Positions 16,329 through 25,135 of a DNA stretch of 49,125 nt are shown here, in pieces. Numbering within the stretch: position 1 is the first letter of the stretch; each line of letters opens with the position of its first letter. The DNA comes from an uncultured Bacteroidales bacterium (GTDB lineage: Bacteria > Bacteroidota > Bacteroidia > Bacteroidales > Muribaculaceae), in NCBI GenBank assembly GCA_902776835.1, contig CACYRK010000024.1:1-49125 (forward strand), read 5' to 3'. Position numbers and translations under genes: made by a program. A model generated the notes under the pieces. That model ran no database searches. It was not told where the DNA came from and saw only the letters and a list, made by a program, of their open reading frames with translations.

Positions 16329-17897
16329 ATGTATACACAAGAGCAAGGGCTTCACATTGCGCATGGCCCCAATGGCGCAATATGTATCAACCCCAAGATG
16401 GCCAACCGGCACGGCCTGATTGCCGGTGCCACGGGAACGGGCAAGACGGTGTCGCTGCAAGTGATAGCCGAGAGTTTCAGCCAAGCCGGTGTGCCGTGCT
16501 TCATGGCCGACATGAAGGGCGACCTGAGCGGCATCAGCCAGGAGGGCCGCATGAGCAGTTTCATCGAGAAGCGCCTGCCCGAGTTTGGCATCCAGGACCC
16601 GAAGTTCCAGGCTTGCCCCACACGCTTCTTCGACGTGTTCGGTGAGCAAGGGCACCCCATGCGCGCCACCATCAGCGAGATGGGCCCCGACTTGCTGTCG
16701 CGACTGATGGGACTGAACGAGACGCAGACCGGCGTGATGCACGTGGCATTCCGCATCGCCGACGAGCGCGGGTTGCTAGTAGACGACATCAAGGACCTGC
16801 GCGCACTGCTCGACTACACGGCAAAGCACGCCAAGGAGTTCACCACCACCTACGGCAACATCAACAGCCAGAGCGTGGGCGCAATTCAGCGTGCCATGCT
16901 CGCCCTTGAGAACCAAGGCGCCAACATGTTCTTCGGCCGACCGTCGTTCGACATCATGGACCTCTTCCAGCAAGAGGGCGGCAAGGGTGTGATGAACGTG
17001 CTGGTGGCCGACAAACTGATGCTCAACCCCAAACTCTACTCCACCTTCATGTTGTGGCTCATGTCGGAACTCTACACCCGTCTGCCCGAGGTGGGCGACC
17101 TCGACTGGCCCAAACTGGTGTTCTTCTTCGACGAGGCGCACATGCTCTTCGAGGACACGTCGAAGGCTATGGTCGACAAGATTGAGCAGGTCATCCGCCT
17201 AATCCGCAGTAAAGGTGTGGGCATCTACTTCATCACCCAGAGCCCCACCGACATCCCGGTGAACATCCTGGGCCAACTTGGCAACCGCATTCAGCATGCG
17301 CTGCGCGCCTATACGCCGAAGGACCAGAAAGCCGTACGCTCGGCAGCCGAGACCTTCCGCGCCAATCCGGAGTTCAGCACCGAGGAGGCCATTATGAACC
17401 TGGAGACCGGCGAGGCCCTTGTGTCGTTCCTCGACGAGAAGGGCGCCCCGAGCATCGTCGAGCGCGCCAAGGTGCTGTTCCCGCTGAGCCAGATTGGCGC
17501 CATCAGCGAGGGTCAGCGCAGCGACATCATGCGCGCGTCGCGCCTGAGCGGCAAGTATGACAAGGCCGAGGAGCGCGAGAGTGCCTTCGAGGTGCTGCTG
17601 GCACAGAGCGAGAAGGAAGCCGCCGAGGCCGAGGCCGCCGAACTCGAGAAGGAGGAGGCAAAGGCCGCCGCAAAGAAAGGCAAGGAGAAACCGGGCATTT
17701 TCAAGAAAATCCTGAAAGCCATCACCACGGCTCTCACTGCCACACTTGCCGCCATCGTGGGCTCGAAGATTTCCGACGCCATCACCGGCAAGAAGACCAA
17801 GAGCAAGACCAGCGCCACGGGCCGCATGGCCAAGAATGCGGGCAGCGCCGTCACGCGCACCATCACCCGCGAGATTTTAGGCAACCTTATTAAGTAA
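16329..17897 (+). CDS. HerA-like helicase/ATPase (DUF853, YjgR family)
   Basis: This P-loop ATPase of the FtsK/HerA superfamily has 522 residues. The Walker A motif GATGTGKT lies at 33-40. The DMKGDLSGI segment is typical of DUF853. Walker B is LVFFFDEAHMLF near 264-275, and the sensor-like stretch YFITQSPTDIPVNILGQLGNRIQHALRA follows. The last 100 residues are a Glu/Ala/Lys-rich charged segment and a Gly/Ala hydrophobic tail (TALTATLAAIVGS), which may be peripheral to the membrane. The cellular role of this family is not established. No NurA nuclease partner is adjacent, which argues against a classical HerA-NurA resection pair. A small lipoprotein gene follows after 19 bp. Confidence 0.85.
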   Translation: MYTQEQGLHIAHGPNGAICINPKMANRHGLIAGATGTGKTVSLQVIAESFSQAGVPCFMADMKGDLSGISQEGRMSSFIEKRLPEFGIQDPKFQACPTRFFDVFGEQGHPMRATISEMGPDLLSRLMGLNETQTGVMHVAFRIADERGLLVDDIKDLRALLDYTAKHAKEFTTTYGNINSQSVGAIQRAMLALENQGANMFFGRPSFDIMDLFQQEGGKGVMNVLVADKLMLNPKLYSTFMLWLMSELYTRLPEVGDLDWPKLVFFFDEAHMLFEDTSKAMVDKIEQVIRLIRSKGVGIYFITQSPTDIPVNILGQLGNRIQHALRAYTPKDQKAVRSAAETFRANPEFSTEEAIMNLETGEALVSFLDEKGAPSIVERAKVLFPLSQIGAISEGQRSDIMRASRLSGKYDKAEERESAFEVLLAQSEKEAAEAEAAELEKEEAKAAAKKGKEKPGIFKKILKAITTALTATLAAIVGSKISDAITGKKTKSKTSATGRMAKNAGSAVTRTITREILGNLIK

Positions 17898-17916
17898 CAT
17901 TCAAATAGGTAAAATC

Positions 17917-18537
17917 GTGAGACTGAAATCGTTAACACTCATCGTGGCTGCCATGATGGCCGTGGGCAGCACCTCCACGCTCACCTCGTGCAAACAAGAG
18001 TCGGCCCCAGCCGCGACCGAGGCCGAGCCTGCCGCTCAGGCCGAGGAGCAGTCGCAGGATCCCGAAGCAGCCATCAAGAAAGCCATCGGCGACTACATGG
18101 TGAACGAGTTTGGCAAACAATACACTCAAGGCCAGTATTGCATCCCTAACCTCATCCTTCTTGAGACCAACGATGCCGAGAACGAGACACTGGTGTGGGG
18201 CGGCTTCTGGGTGTTCAACTACAACCAGGTCGGCGACACGCTCAAGACCGTCTCGGGCGGCAACCACCCGGGGCTTATGCACTTGCGCCGCACTGGCACA
18301 GGCTACGAGGTGACAAAGTTTGACGCTGTGGGCGACGGCAGCAATTTCGAGCCCACGGCGCGCAAGATTTTTGGCGAGCGCTACGACTCCTTCATGAACA
18401 ACGAGTCGAACGACGGCATGCGTGAGTCGCTTCGCGGCATAGCCATCGCCCGGTACGTCAAGGAGCACAAGTTGCCGGTGACCATGTACCAAGACTTTGG
18501 CTGGGACCCCGTTGCCATCCCCACTGTCGAAGAGTAA
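17917..18537 (+). CDS. Putative lipoprotein of unknown function
   Basis: The 206-residue protein starts at a GTG. This start is supported because it gives a perfect lipoprotein signal: MRLK, a hydrophobic core, and lipobox LTSC with Cys25. An Ala/Glu/Gln-rich linker (about 27-50) leads to a compact domain of about 150 residues (YCIPNLILLETNDAENETLVWGGFWVFNYNQ). It contains several Trp/Tyr/Gly residues and no catalytic motif I recognise. It lies 19 bp after the HerA-like gene and is probably co-transcribed with it. The shared terminator with the convergent rpmB operon follows. Confidence 0.75.
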   Translation: MRLKSLTLIVAAMMAVGSTSTLTSCKQESAPAATEAEPAAQAEEQSQDPEAAIKKAIGDYMVNEFGKQYTQGQYCIPNLILLETNDAENETLVWGGFWVFNYNQVGDTLKTVSGGNHPGLMHLRRTGTGYEVTKFDAVGDGSNFEPTARKIFGERYDSFMNNESNDGMRESLRGIAIARYVKEHKLPVTMYQDFGWDPVAIPTVEE

Positions 18538-18570
18538 ACCCCGCATCCCTAACCGGATTGAGTGAAACAA

Positions 18571-18605
18571 AAACCCCGCCTACGCACAGTTGCGTGGCGG
18601 GGTTT
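18571..18605. terminator. Bidirectional terminator
   Basis: A perfect 10-bp inverted repeat AAACCCCGCC/GGCGGGGTTT lies between the lipoprotein gene (plus) and the rpmB operon (minus). A-rich and T-containing flanks fit use from both sides. Confidence 0.85.
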
Positions 18606-18624
18606 GATATTGTAATGGACTGAA

Positions 18625-18774
18625 TTACTTCAGCGCCTCTTGAACCTTATCGTTGGGAACCATACGCTCCTCGAACACATAGGCACCAGTCTTGGCCGAG
18701 CGGACCATCTTGATGACCATGCTGAAATTACGACCTTCACCAGTTTGAAGGGTTGCAACTACTTTTTTTGCCAT
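18625..18774 (-). CDS. DUF4295 small protein (ribosome-associated in Bacteroidetes operons)
   Basis: A 49-residue basic protein beginning MAKKVVATLQTGEGRNF and ending NDKVQEALK. It matches the DUF4295 family, which in Bacteroidetes follows rpmB and rpmG, exactly the arrangement here (20 bp after rpmG). Its function is not established; a ribosomal association is suggested only by the conserved position. In many relatives ftsY follows, but here the operon ends at a terminator. Confidence 0.88.
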   Translation of the reverse strand: MAKKVVATLQTGEGRNFSMVIKMVRSAKTGAYVFEERMVPNDKVQEALK

Positions 18775-18793
18775 AACTTAGTGTATATGTGTA

Positions 18794-18982
18794 TTATTTA
18801 ATTTCTTTGTGAACAGTAACTTTCTTCAAGTACGGATTGTACTTCTTGAGTTCTAAACGCTCGGTGGTGTTTTTGCGGTTCTTAGTGGTAATGTAACGCG
18901 ACATCCCTGGCACACCACTGGCCTTCTGCTCGGTGCATTCGAGAATCACTTGCACGCGATCGCCTTTCGCTTTCTTTGCCAT
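18794..18982 (-). CDS. rpmG: 50S ribosomal protein L33
   Basis: The 62-residue protein has the L33 pattern ([47 protein letters not shown]). The four-cysteine zinc ribbon is reduced to a single Cys, so this is a zinc-independent (C-minus) form. It lies 14 bp after rpmB in the ribosomal operon. Confidence 0.95.
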   Translation of the reverse strand: MAKKAKGDRVQVILECTEQKASGVPGMSRYITTKNRKNTTERLELKKYNPYLKKVTVHKEIK

Positions 18983-18996
18983 AGTTCTACTGATTT

Positions 18997-19251
18997 TTAA
19001 TAGATTGTTTTGATTTCGGTGAGGTGGCCTTCCTTGGCTGCTTTGCGCAGTGCTGCGTCGAGGCCGAACTTATTGATGTTGCGCAGTCCGGATGCTGAAA
19101 CCTTCAGGACGATCCATTGGTCTTCCTCAGCCCAGTAGAACTTGCGTGTGAACACGTTAGCGTAAAATTTACGTTTGGTTCTTCTCTTAGAGTGCGACAC
19201 GTTGTTACCTGTGATCGCCTTCTTGCCGGTAATTTGACAAACTCTTGACAT
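18997..19251 (-). CDS. rpmB: 50S ribosomal protein L28
   Basis: The 84-residue protein starts [29 protein letters not shown], the L28 signature, and ends with the [12 protein letters not shown] tail usual for Bacteroidetes. It is the first gene of rpmB-rpmG-DUF4295 and is preceded by an unusually long leader (see 19252-19575). Confidence 0.96.
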   Translation of the reverse strand: MSRVCQITGKKAITGNNVSHSKRRTKRKFYANVFTRKFYWAEEDQWIVLKVSASGLRNINKFGLDAALRKAAKEGHLTEIKTIY

Positions 19252-19575
19252 AGTTGTGTGTTATCTCTAAATTATTAATTCTGTTATCTCGATTTCAAGC
19301 CAGTGCCTCGGTGCCTCGCACAGTAGCACAATATTCACGGCGCATCGCACTCTGGCCTGCCGGCGAGCCTGAGAAATGGCTGGCAAATGGCTGGCGGCGG
19401 TGTGTCACGCCTGTCAAGTCTGGAGTCCGCATAACGCGGTAAGTTCCAGAGGGATATCGTCCTACGCTTTATGCCTGGTTTTTAGCATCATAGCCAGTGC
19501 ATCGAAGTTTCAACGACCAAATCATAGAACAGAACTAACGGGAAGTCTCGCTGCATCCTGTCTCGAAATCGGCTG
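19252..19575 (-). other. Long 5' leader of the rpmB operon
   Basis: The only convincing minus-strand promoter upstream of rpmB is at 19576-19607, leaving about 315 nt of untranslated leader. It holds short direct repeats (AATGGCTGGC twice near 19375-19397) and no open frame with family resemblance. A structured leader is possible but not shown. Confidence 0.4.
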
Positions 19576-19607
19576 CAAAATTACAACAAATTATTGAATC
19601 CCACAAA
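19576..19607 (-). promoter_or_regulatory. Promoter of the rpmB operon
   Basis: On the minus strand TTTG (19607-19604), 20-bp spacer and TAATTTTG (19583-19576). Confidence 0.65.
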
Positions 19608-19664
19608 CTTTCTGCATTTTTTTTGAAAAAAGACTTCACAACACAACACCAAATAGCAACTATA

Positions 19665-19701
19665 ATGGCTATAGATGCTATTAATGCTATTAATGCTATA
19701 G
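19665..19701. repeat. 9-bp tandem repeat beside rlmB
   Basis: ATGCTATTA occurs twice (19675-19683, 19684-19692), followed by ATGCTATAG (19693-19701) and preceded by ATGGCTATAG. The outer GCTATA/TATAGC are inverted, so it can fold as a hairpin just beyond the rlmB stop codon. Confidence 0.7.
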
Positions 19702-19721
19702 CAGCAGGCGCGGCGGCGGGG

Positions 19722-20483
19722 TTATTGGATTTGCTGGTTGTCGGCAAAACGCTGGCGCACGACTTCGTAAATCATGATGCCGGCGGCAACCGAAACGTTG
19801 AGCGAGTGGATGTTGCCAAACTCGGGGATGGTGCAGCGCACGTCGCACAGGCGCATCACCTCGGGCGAGATGCCACGGTCTTCGGCTCCGAGCACGATAG
19901 CCACAGGGCCGGTGAGGTTGGCGCTGGTGTAGGTCACGGCGTTCTTGTCGCTCGTGCTGACTATTGTCACGCCGCTGTCGCGCAGATAGCGCACGGCATC
20001 CACGATGTTGCGCTCGCGGCACACCGGCAAGTAGTTGAGCGCGCCAGCCGAGGTCTTAACGGCATCACCGTTGACGCTCACGCTGCCCGTCTCGGGAATG
20101 ACAATGGCGCTGACGCCGGCGCACTCGCAGGTGCGTGCTATGGCCCCGAAGTTGCGCACGTCGGTCACGCCGTCGAGGATAACGAAGAAGGGGTTGTCGC
20201 CATTGTCATAAATCATGGGCAAAACCTGCTCTAACTTATAATAGGTGACTGCAGCCATGAGCGCCACCACGCCCTGGTGGTTCTTGCGAGTGACGCGCTC
20301 GATGCGCTGAACGGGCACACGCTGCACGGGCACCTGATGCTCGCGCGCCAAAGCCAGCAACTGCTGCACGCTGTCGCCGTTCATGTCGCGCTTGAGCAGG
20401 ATTTTGTCGATATCACGTGCGGCTTCGAGGGCCTCGATGACGGCGCGCAGGCCGTAGATGTATTGGTTGTCGTGTGGTGTCAT
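19722..20483 (-). CDS. rlmB: 23S rRNA 2'-O-methyltransferase RlmB (SpoU/TrmH family)
   Basis: This SPOUT methyltransferase, expected to methylate G2251 of 23S rRNA, has 253 residues. An N-terminal substrate-binding domain (YIYGLRAVIEAL ... TRKNHQGVVALM) is followed by the SpoU domain. The latter shows motif 1 DGVTDVRNFGAIARTCECAG, motif 2 VAIVLGAEDRGIS and motif 3 IPEFGNIHSLNVSVAAGIMIYE, which form the knot. Its ATG overlaps the recN stop codon (ATGA), so it is the last gene of the dnaN operon. A TrmH-like tRNA specificity cannot be fully excluded. Confidence 0.92.
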   Translation of the reverse strand: MTPHDNQYIYGLRAVIEALEAARDIDKILLKRDMNGDSVQQLLALAREHQVPVQRVPVQRIERVTRKNHQGVVALMAAVTYYKLEQVLPMIYDNGDNPFFVILDGVTDVRNFGAIARTCECAGVSAIVIPETGSVSVNGDAVKTSAGALNYLPVCRERNIVDAVRYLRDSGVTIVSTSDKNAVTYTSANLTGPVAIVLGAEDRGISPEVMRLCDVRCTIPEFGNIHSLNVSVAAGIMIYEVVRQRFADNQQIQ

Positions 20484-22150
20484 GATAAACGGTTTTGACT
20501 GATTAGTGAACGGGCATTGTCGATGGCGGCCTGGTTGACATCGCGTCCGCTGAGCAGGCGTGCCACCTCAAGCAGGTGCTCGTTGTCGTCGAGTTCGGCG
20601 ACGTGAGTGAGCGTGTCGGTCGCGCTGTCGGTCTTGAAGACGCGTAGGTGCTGCTGCGCGATGGCTGCCACCTGTGGCAGGTGCGTGATGGCAATTACCT
20701 GGATGCGCTGGGCGATGCTTGCCATCATCTCGCCCATCATGCTCGCGGTGTCGCCACTGACGCCAGTGTCCACCTCATCGAAGATGAGCGTGGGCAGTTG
20801 CATATGGCTTGCCACGATGGCTTTGAGGCAGAGCATGAGGCGCGAAATCTCACCGCCCGACGCGGTGTCGCGCACCGGCATGGGCTGCTGGTTGCGGTTG
20901 AACGCCATGAGAAACGCCACGGCATCGGCCCCGGTCGGCCCAGGCTCAACGGGGGTGATGTCGACGATAAATTGCAGATTGTTCAGCGCGAGCGTGCGCG
21001 CTTGCTTCACCAGGTCGCCGGCAAAACCGGCTGCCGCACGGCGACGCGACTCGGTGAGTTTTGCGGCAACGTCGTCGAGCGCCGCGCGTTGCCGCTTGAG
21101 CAACGTGTGCAACTCGTCGAGACGGTCATCGCTACTGTCGATATCGGAGAGCCGCTGCTGGAAGTCGGCCTGACGAGCCAGCAGTTGCTCGGTGTTATCG
21201 ACGCCATGCTTGCGCATGATGTCGTAGATGGCCGCCATGCGCGCCTCGGTGCGCTCGACCTCGGCGGGGTCAAGGGCCAGGGTGTCCTGGAGCGACTGCG
21301 CCGTGTGCGCGATGTCCTTGAGGTCGATAAGCATCTCCCCCACCCTTTGTGCCATGCCTTGCGTGTCGGGCATCCACTGCTCGGCCGCCTGCAGACTGGC
21401 CTCGACCAGCTTCAGCCCCTCAATCACCGAGTGCTCCTCGGCATTGAGCGTGCTGTCGACGCGCCACAGTTGCTCTTTCAGTTCATTGACGTGGGTGAGA
21501 CGCTGCAACGTGGCCTCGAGTTCTGTCTCTTCGTCCTGGTGGACGTCGAGCGCGATGAGTTGGTCGAGTTGAAAGCGCAGGTAGTCCTGCTCGGTTCGTG
21601 CGGCGGCCACCCGCTCGGTGAGCAGGCGGATTTCGCGCTGTGTATCGGTATAGACCTGATATGCAGTAGCATACTGCTGCCGCAGACCAGTGTTGTGCGC
21701 TATATTGTCGATAATGCTCAGTTGAAACTGCGGGCTGCTGAGCAGCAAGTTGCTGTGCTGCGAGTGGATGTCGACGAGCATCGCCGCCAATTCGCGCAGC
21801 GCGGTCAGTGCCACAGGGGTGTCATTGACAAAAGCCCTTGAGCGGCCGCCCGGCGCAATCTCGCGCCGCAAGATGCACTCGTTGTGGTCGTTGTCGAGGC
21901 CATTATTGTCGAGCCAGGCGTCGGCATCGGCATTTCCGGCGATGCGCACAGTGGCTTCGACGATGGTTTTGCGCTGCGGGTCGCGGATTGACTTAGCATC
22001 GGCTTTCCCACCCAAAATCAGGCCTAAGGCGCCCAGCAAGATTGACTTTCCGGCACCGGTCTCGCCCGTAATGACTGTGAAGGGCGCGGTGAAGTCGATG
22101 GTGACCTCATCAATCAGCGCATAGTTAGTGATGTACAGGCGTTGTAGCAT
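20480..22150 (-). CDS. recN: DNA repair protein RecN
   Basis: This SMC-like ATPase holds DNA ends together during double-strand break repair. In its 556 residues, Walker A GETGAGKS is at 29-36. A central coiled-coil region spans about 150-370. The C-terminal half brings the ABC signature SGGEISRLMLCLK and Walker B TLIFDEVDTGVSG. Its start overlaps the DUF4835 stop by one base (TGATG), and its stop overlaps rlmB. Confidence 0.95.
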   Translation of the reverse strand: MLQRLYITNYALIDEVTIDFTAPFTVITGETGAGKSILLGALGLILGGKADAKSIRDPQRKTIVEATVRIAGNADADAWLDNNGLDNDHNECILRREIAPGGRSRAFVNDTPVALTALRELAAMLVDIHSQHSNLLLSSPQFQLSIIDNIAHNTGLRQQYATAYQVYTDTQREIRLLTERVAAARTEQDYLRFQLDQLIALDVHQDEETELEATLQRLTHVNELKEQLWRVDSTLNAEEHSVIEGLKLVEASLQAAEQWMPDTQGMAQRVGEMLIDLKDIAHTAQSLQDTLALDPAEVERTEARMAAIYDIMRKHGVDNTEQLLARQADFQQRLSDIDSSDDRLDELHTLLKRQRAALDDVAAKLTESRRRAAAGFAGDLVKQARTLALNNLQFIVDITPVEPGPTGADAVAFLMAFNRNQQPMPVRDTASGGEISRLMLCLKAIVASHMQLPTLIFDEVDTGVSGDTASMMGEMMASIAQRIQVIAITHLPQVAAIAQQHLRVFKTDSATDTLTHVAELDDNEHLLEVARLLSGRDVNQAAIDNARSLISQNRLS

Positions 22151-23079
22151 CAGTTGGTGTTGTCCGGGTTTTTGATTTTGTTGAGACGCGTCTGCTCAGT
22201 GGGATAAAGCGCATACAGCGTTTCGTAGACCGATTCGCGCTCGCTGCTGTTGGCCTTGCTGTAGACGTTGACCAATTCGTCGAGTTTGGCGTCCTTGAAC
22301 ATTGTCAGGCACACGTTCATCGGGTCGGCATCGTAGATGGCCTTGAGCAAGTCGATCTGCTTGGTGATGGTCGAGCGGCCCTTATCCACGCTCACCGACA
22401 TCTGGTCGAGGCCCAGGCGGTGGTAGTTATAGAGCATCTCGCGGTATCCCTCGGTGGGCTTGTCGGTGAAGACGCTGAGCAGAGCGCTGCGATTTTTCCT
22501 ATCCTCAAAGGCTTTCCAGCCGCTCTCGCCCGAGGTTTGCGCCATGCGCACCACGTTGGCGGCCTTCTCAAAGTATGGGTCGCCCGACTTGAGTCCGAAG
22601 GTGTCGAAATCCATGCCGATAATCAGGAAGGCGTAGAAGTTGAGGATTGCGGTGAGGTTGCTCTGCATATCTTGGTCGCTGTAAATCAGCGGCTCGTTTT
22701 CCTCGTATACGAAGTCGATTTTCGTGTCCTTGAAGTTGAAGATGGTAGTCATGTAATTGCTGTTGTACACCGGGCGCTGCGACTGAATCTGCAGGTTGCC
22801 CTTCATTTGGCCGGTGCCCTCGTTGTACTCGGCAACGGTGAGAAACAGTTTGCACACGATTTTCTCGTTGATGGCAAACTGCGCGTCGGTCCACTTCGTG
22901 TTGTTCATGTACTCCGTGATGGCCTCTTGCAGCGTCTGGAAGATTTGCTTGTTGGACAGATTGATTTGCTGCGCGTTCACCTCGACGGTGCAATTCAATT
23001 CGGCGCCTTCCTCGTCGGCCATTGCGACAAGGGGCAACATGGCAAACAATGCCAGCAGCGTGAAAAGTTTCGTTTTCAT
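22150..23079 (-). CDS. DUF4835 family secreted protein
   Basis: The 309-residue protein has a signal peptide (hydrophobic 5-19, cleavage near AMA-D22) and the DUF4835 pattern: ELNCTVEVNAQQI near the N-terminus and SRPVYNSNY-like strands in the middle (QRPVYNSNYMTTIFNFKD). Its function is unknown. Position between coaBC and recN is conserved in Bacteroidetes (family knowledge). It overlaps coaBC by 4 bp and recN by 1 bp, indicating tight translational coupling although the neighbours are cytoplasmic. Confidence 0.88.
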   Translation of the reverse strand: MKTKLFTLLALFAMLPLVAMADEEGAELNCTVEVNAQQINLSNKQIFQTLQEAITEYMNNTKWTDAQFAINEKIVCKLFLTVAEYNEGTGQMKGNLQIQSQRPVYNSNYMTTIFNFKDTKIDFVYEENEPLIYSDQDMQSNLTAILNFYAFLIIGMDFDTFGLKSGDPYFEKAANVVRMAQTSGESGWKAFEDRKNRSALLSVFTDKPTEGYREMLYNYHRLGLDQMSVSVDKGRSTITKQIDLLKAIYDADPMNVCLTMFKDAKLDELVNVYSKANSSERESVYETLYALYPTEQTRLNKIKNPDNTN

Positions 23080-24284
23080 GATTTCATCAATTCAATAATG
23101 TGGTCGACGATATCGCGTGCCACCTCGGTTTTCGGCTTTGTGTCGCCGTCCCATTGCTGGCCGTCGCGGCGGATGATTGTCACGCGGTTAGTGTCGGTCT
23201 GGAAGCCGGCGCCCGGGTCGCGCAGCGAGTTGAGCACAATCATGTCGAGGTTTTTACGCTCGAGTTTGCCCACGGCGTTCTGGTGCTCGTTGTCGGTCTC
23301 AAGAGCGAAGCCCACGGTGATCTGCCCGGGTTGCTTCATCTGCCCCACGGCGCGTGCGATGTCTGGGTTTTTCTTCAGGCGAATCACGGGTGCCTCGTCG
23401 CTGGCGTCGCGCTTGATTTTTGTTGTTGCCACGTTGTCGGCGCAATAGTCGGCCACGGCGGCGCAAAGTATGGTCACATCTTGCTGCCCGAAGCGCTCCA
23501 CTACGGCGTCGTGCATCTGCATGGCGCTCTCCACATCCACCCTTGTGATGGCGGCATTGTGGCACTTGAGCGCCACGGGGCCTGCAACGAGCGTCACCTG
23601 GGCGCCTCGCGCGGCACACTCCTCGGCGAGGGCAAAGCCCATCTTGCCGCTGGAGAAATTGCTGATGTAGCGCACCGGGTCGATGCGTTCGACGGTGGGG
23701 CCGGCAGTGATAAGCACGCGCTTGCCCTCAAGGTCGCGCTGCGAGGCAAAGAAATCGCGCAGCACGGCCACGATGTTTTCGGGCTCTTCCATGCGCCCTT
23801 TGCCGATGAGGTGGCTGGCCAACTCGCCGGTTGCCGGCTCGATAATGTGGTTGCCGTAAGAGCGCAGCAGGTCAAGGTTGTGTTGCGTGGTGGGATGCGC
23901 CATCATGTCGAGGTCCATTGCCGGAGCGACAAAGACGGGCGCCTTGGCCGAGAGGTAGGTGGTGACCAGCATATTGTCGGCCACACCGTGCGCCATCTTG
24001 GCGATGGTCGATGCCGTGGCTGGCGCCACAACCATTGCGTCGGCCCACAGGCCGAGGTCCACATGGCTGTTCCACTGGCCGGTGTTGGCGGTGAAGAACT
24101 CGCTGATGACGGGCTTTCCGCTGAGCGTCGACATGGTGACCGGCGTGATAAACTCACGGGCGTTGGGCGTCATAATCACCTGCACCTCGGCACCGGCCTT
24201 TACCATCAGGCGCACCAGCGTAGCGGTCTTGAACGCCGCTATGCCGCCGGTGATGCCCACAATGATGTGTTTCCCCTTCAACAT
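23076..24284 (-). CDS. coaBC: Bifunctional phosphopantothenoylcysteine decarboxylase/synthetase
   Basis: CoaBC catalyses two successive steps of coenzyme A synthesis. I start it at MLKGKHIIVGITGGIAAFK (402 residues), although the frame is open much further upstream, because the flavoprotein domain begins there. The CoaC half shows the catalytic histidine in WNSHVDLG, PATASTIAKMAHG and a PAMDLDM version of the PAMN motif. The CoaB half shows VLITAGPTVERIDPVRYISNFSSGKMG and the AVADY strand. It starts 16 bp after the exonuclease stop and overlaps DUF4835 by 4 bp. Confidence 0.94.
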   Translation of the reverse strand: MLKGKHIIVGITGGIAAFKTATLVRLMVKAGAEVQVIMTPNAREFITPVTMSTLSGKPVISEFFTANTGQWNSHVDLGLWADAMVVAPATASTIAKMAHGVADNMLVTTYLSAKAPVFVAPAMDLDMMAHPTTQHNLDLLRSYGNHIIEPATGELASHLIGKGRMEEPENIVAVLRDFFASQRDLEGKRVLITAGPTVERIDPVRYISNFSSGKMGFALAEECAARGAQVTLVAGPVALKCHNAAITRVDVESAMQMHDAVVERFGQQDVTILCAAVADYCADNVATTKIKRDASDEAPVIRLKKNPDIARAVGQMKQPGQITVGFALETDNEHQNAVGKLERKNLDMIVLNSLRDPGAGFQTDTNRVTIIRRDGQQWDGDTKPKTEVARDIVDHIIELMKS

Positions 24285-24300
24285 GGTGTTTTTGAATAAG

Positions 24301-25071
24301 TTATCGTCCGTGCATGCGCATATAGAGGCGCGTAAGCACTTGCTTGGTATTGAGCGTGAAGTCGCCGTTGAGCATCCAGCCGTAGTAGCCCGTGTCGCGC
24401 TTGAGCACGTCCTCCACGCGCTGGCCCTTGTACTTGCCGAAGTTGAACACCTCGTGGCCATCGTCGTCGTAGACGAAGCGGCCGGCCAGGTCGACGTTGC
24501 GCGAGTAACTCGAAATTTTCGCGAGTTCCTCGACGTCGTTCTGCAGCACGTCGGGATAACGGTCGAGTTGCGCCTTGAGCACCTCGTAGGTTGCCTGCGT
24601 GTCGGCCAGCGCGGCGTGGTGGTTGTCCATCTCGCTGCCGCAGTAGAACTTGTAGGCGGCCGCCAGGTCGCGGCGCTCCATGCGGTGGTAGATGGTCTGC
24701 ACGTCGACAAACTTGCGGCGCGTGACGTCGAAGTCGACGCCGGCACGAGCCATCTCCTCGGCCAGGATGGGCACGTCGAAGTGGTTGCTGTTGAAGCCGG
24801 CGATGTCGCAACCCTCAAACACATGCCCGAGTTCGCGAGCCACCTGCTTGAAGGTGGGGCAATCTTTCACGTCGTCATCGGTGATGTGATGCACAGCGGT
24901 CGACTGCTCGGGAATGTGCATCTCGGGGTTGATGCGCAGCGTGCGCGACTCCTCATTACCGTTGGGCCACACCTTGATGTAAGCAATCTCAATGATGCGG
25001 TCGCTGGTGATATTGAGTCCTGTCGACTCAACATCAAAGAATATGATAGGATTCCTTAAATTCAGTTTCAT
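24301..25071 (-). CDS. DnaQ-like 3'-5' exonuclease
   Basis: The 256-residue DEDDh exonuclease has all catalytic residues visible: Asp13 and Glu15 in FFDVEST, Asp99 in NHFDVP, His152 and Asp157 in NHHAALADT. A C-terminal segment (about 205-240, FNFGKYKGQRVEDVLKRDTGYYGWML) resembles the extension found in exodeoxyribonuclease X-like enzymes. It may serve as the proofreading epsilon subunit or as a repair nuclease. The position directly after dnaN favours a replication role. Confidence 0.88.
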   Translation of the reverse strand: MKLNLRNPIIFFDVESTGLNITSDRIIEIAYIKVWPNGNEESRTLRINPEMHIPEQSTAVHHITDDDVKDCPTFKQVARELGHVFEGCDIAGFNSNHFDVPILAEEMARAGVDFDVTRRKFVDVQTIYHRMERRDLAAAYKFYCGSEMDNHHAALADTQATYEVLKAQLDRYPDVLQNDVEELAKISSYSRNVDLAGRFVYDDDGHEVFNFGKYKGQRVEDVLKRDTGYYGWMLNGDFTLNTKQVLTRLYMRMHGR

Positions 25072-25135
25072 GACAAGCGATGGTTGATGTCCTCGCCGCA
25101 GCGAGGCCGTTGTTCACTCCACAGTTGCCGCGCGA

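Noticed and set aside
16329..17897. HerA-NurA defence or resection system
   Set aside because: There is no nuclease or other defence partner nearby; DUF853 ATPases occur as single genes.
24285..24824. N-terminal extension of coaBC
   Set aside because: The frame is open, but it overlaps the exonuclease gene on the same strand and is Ser/Thr/Arg-rich junk; the CoaC domain begins at 24284.
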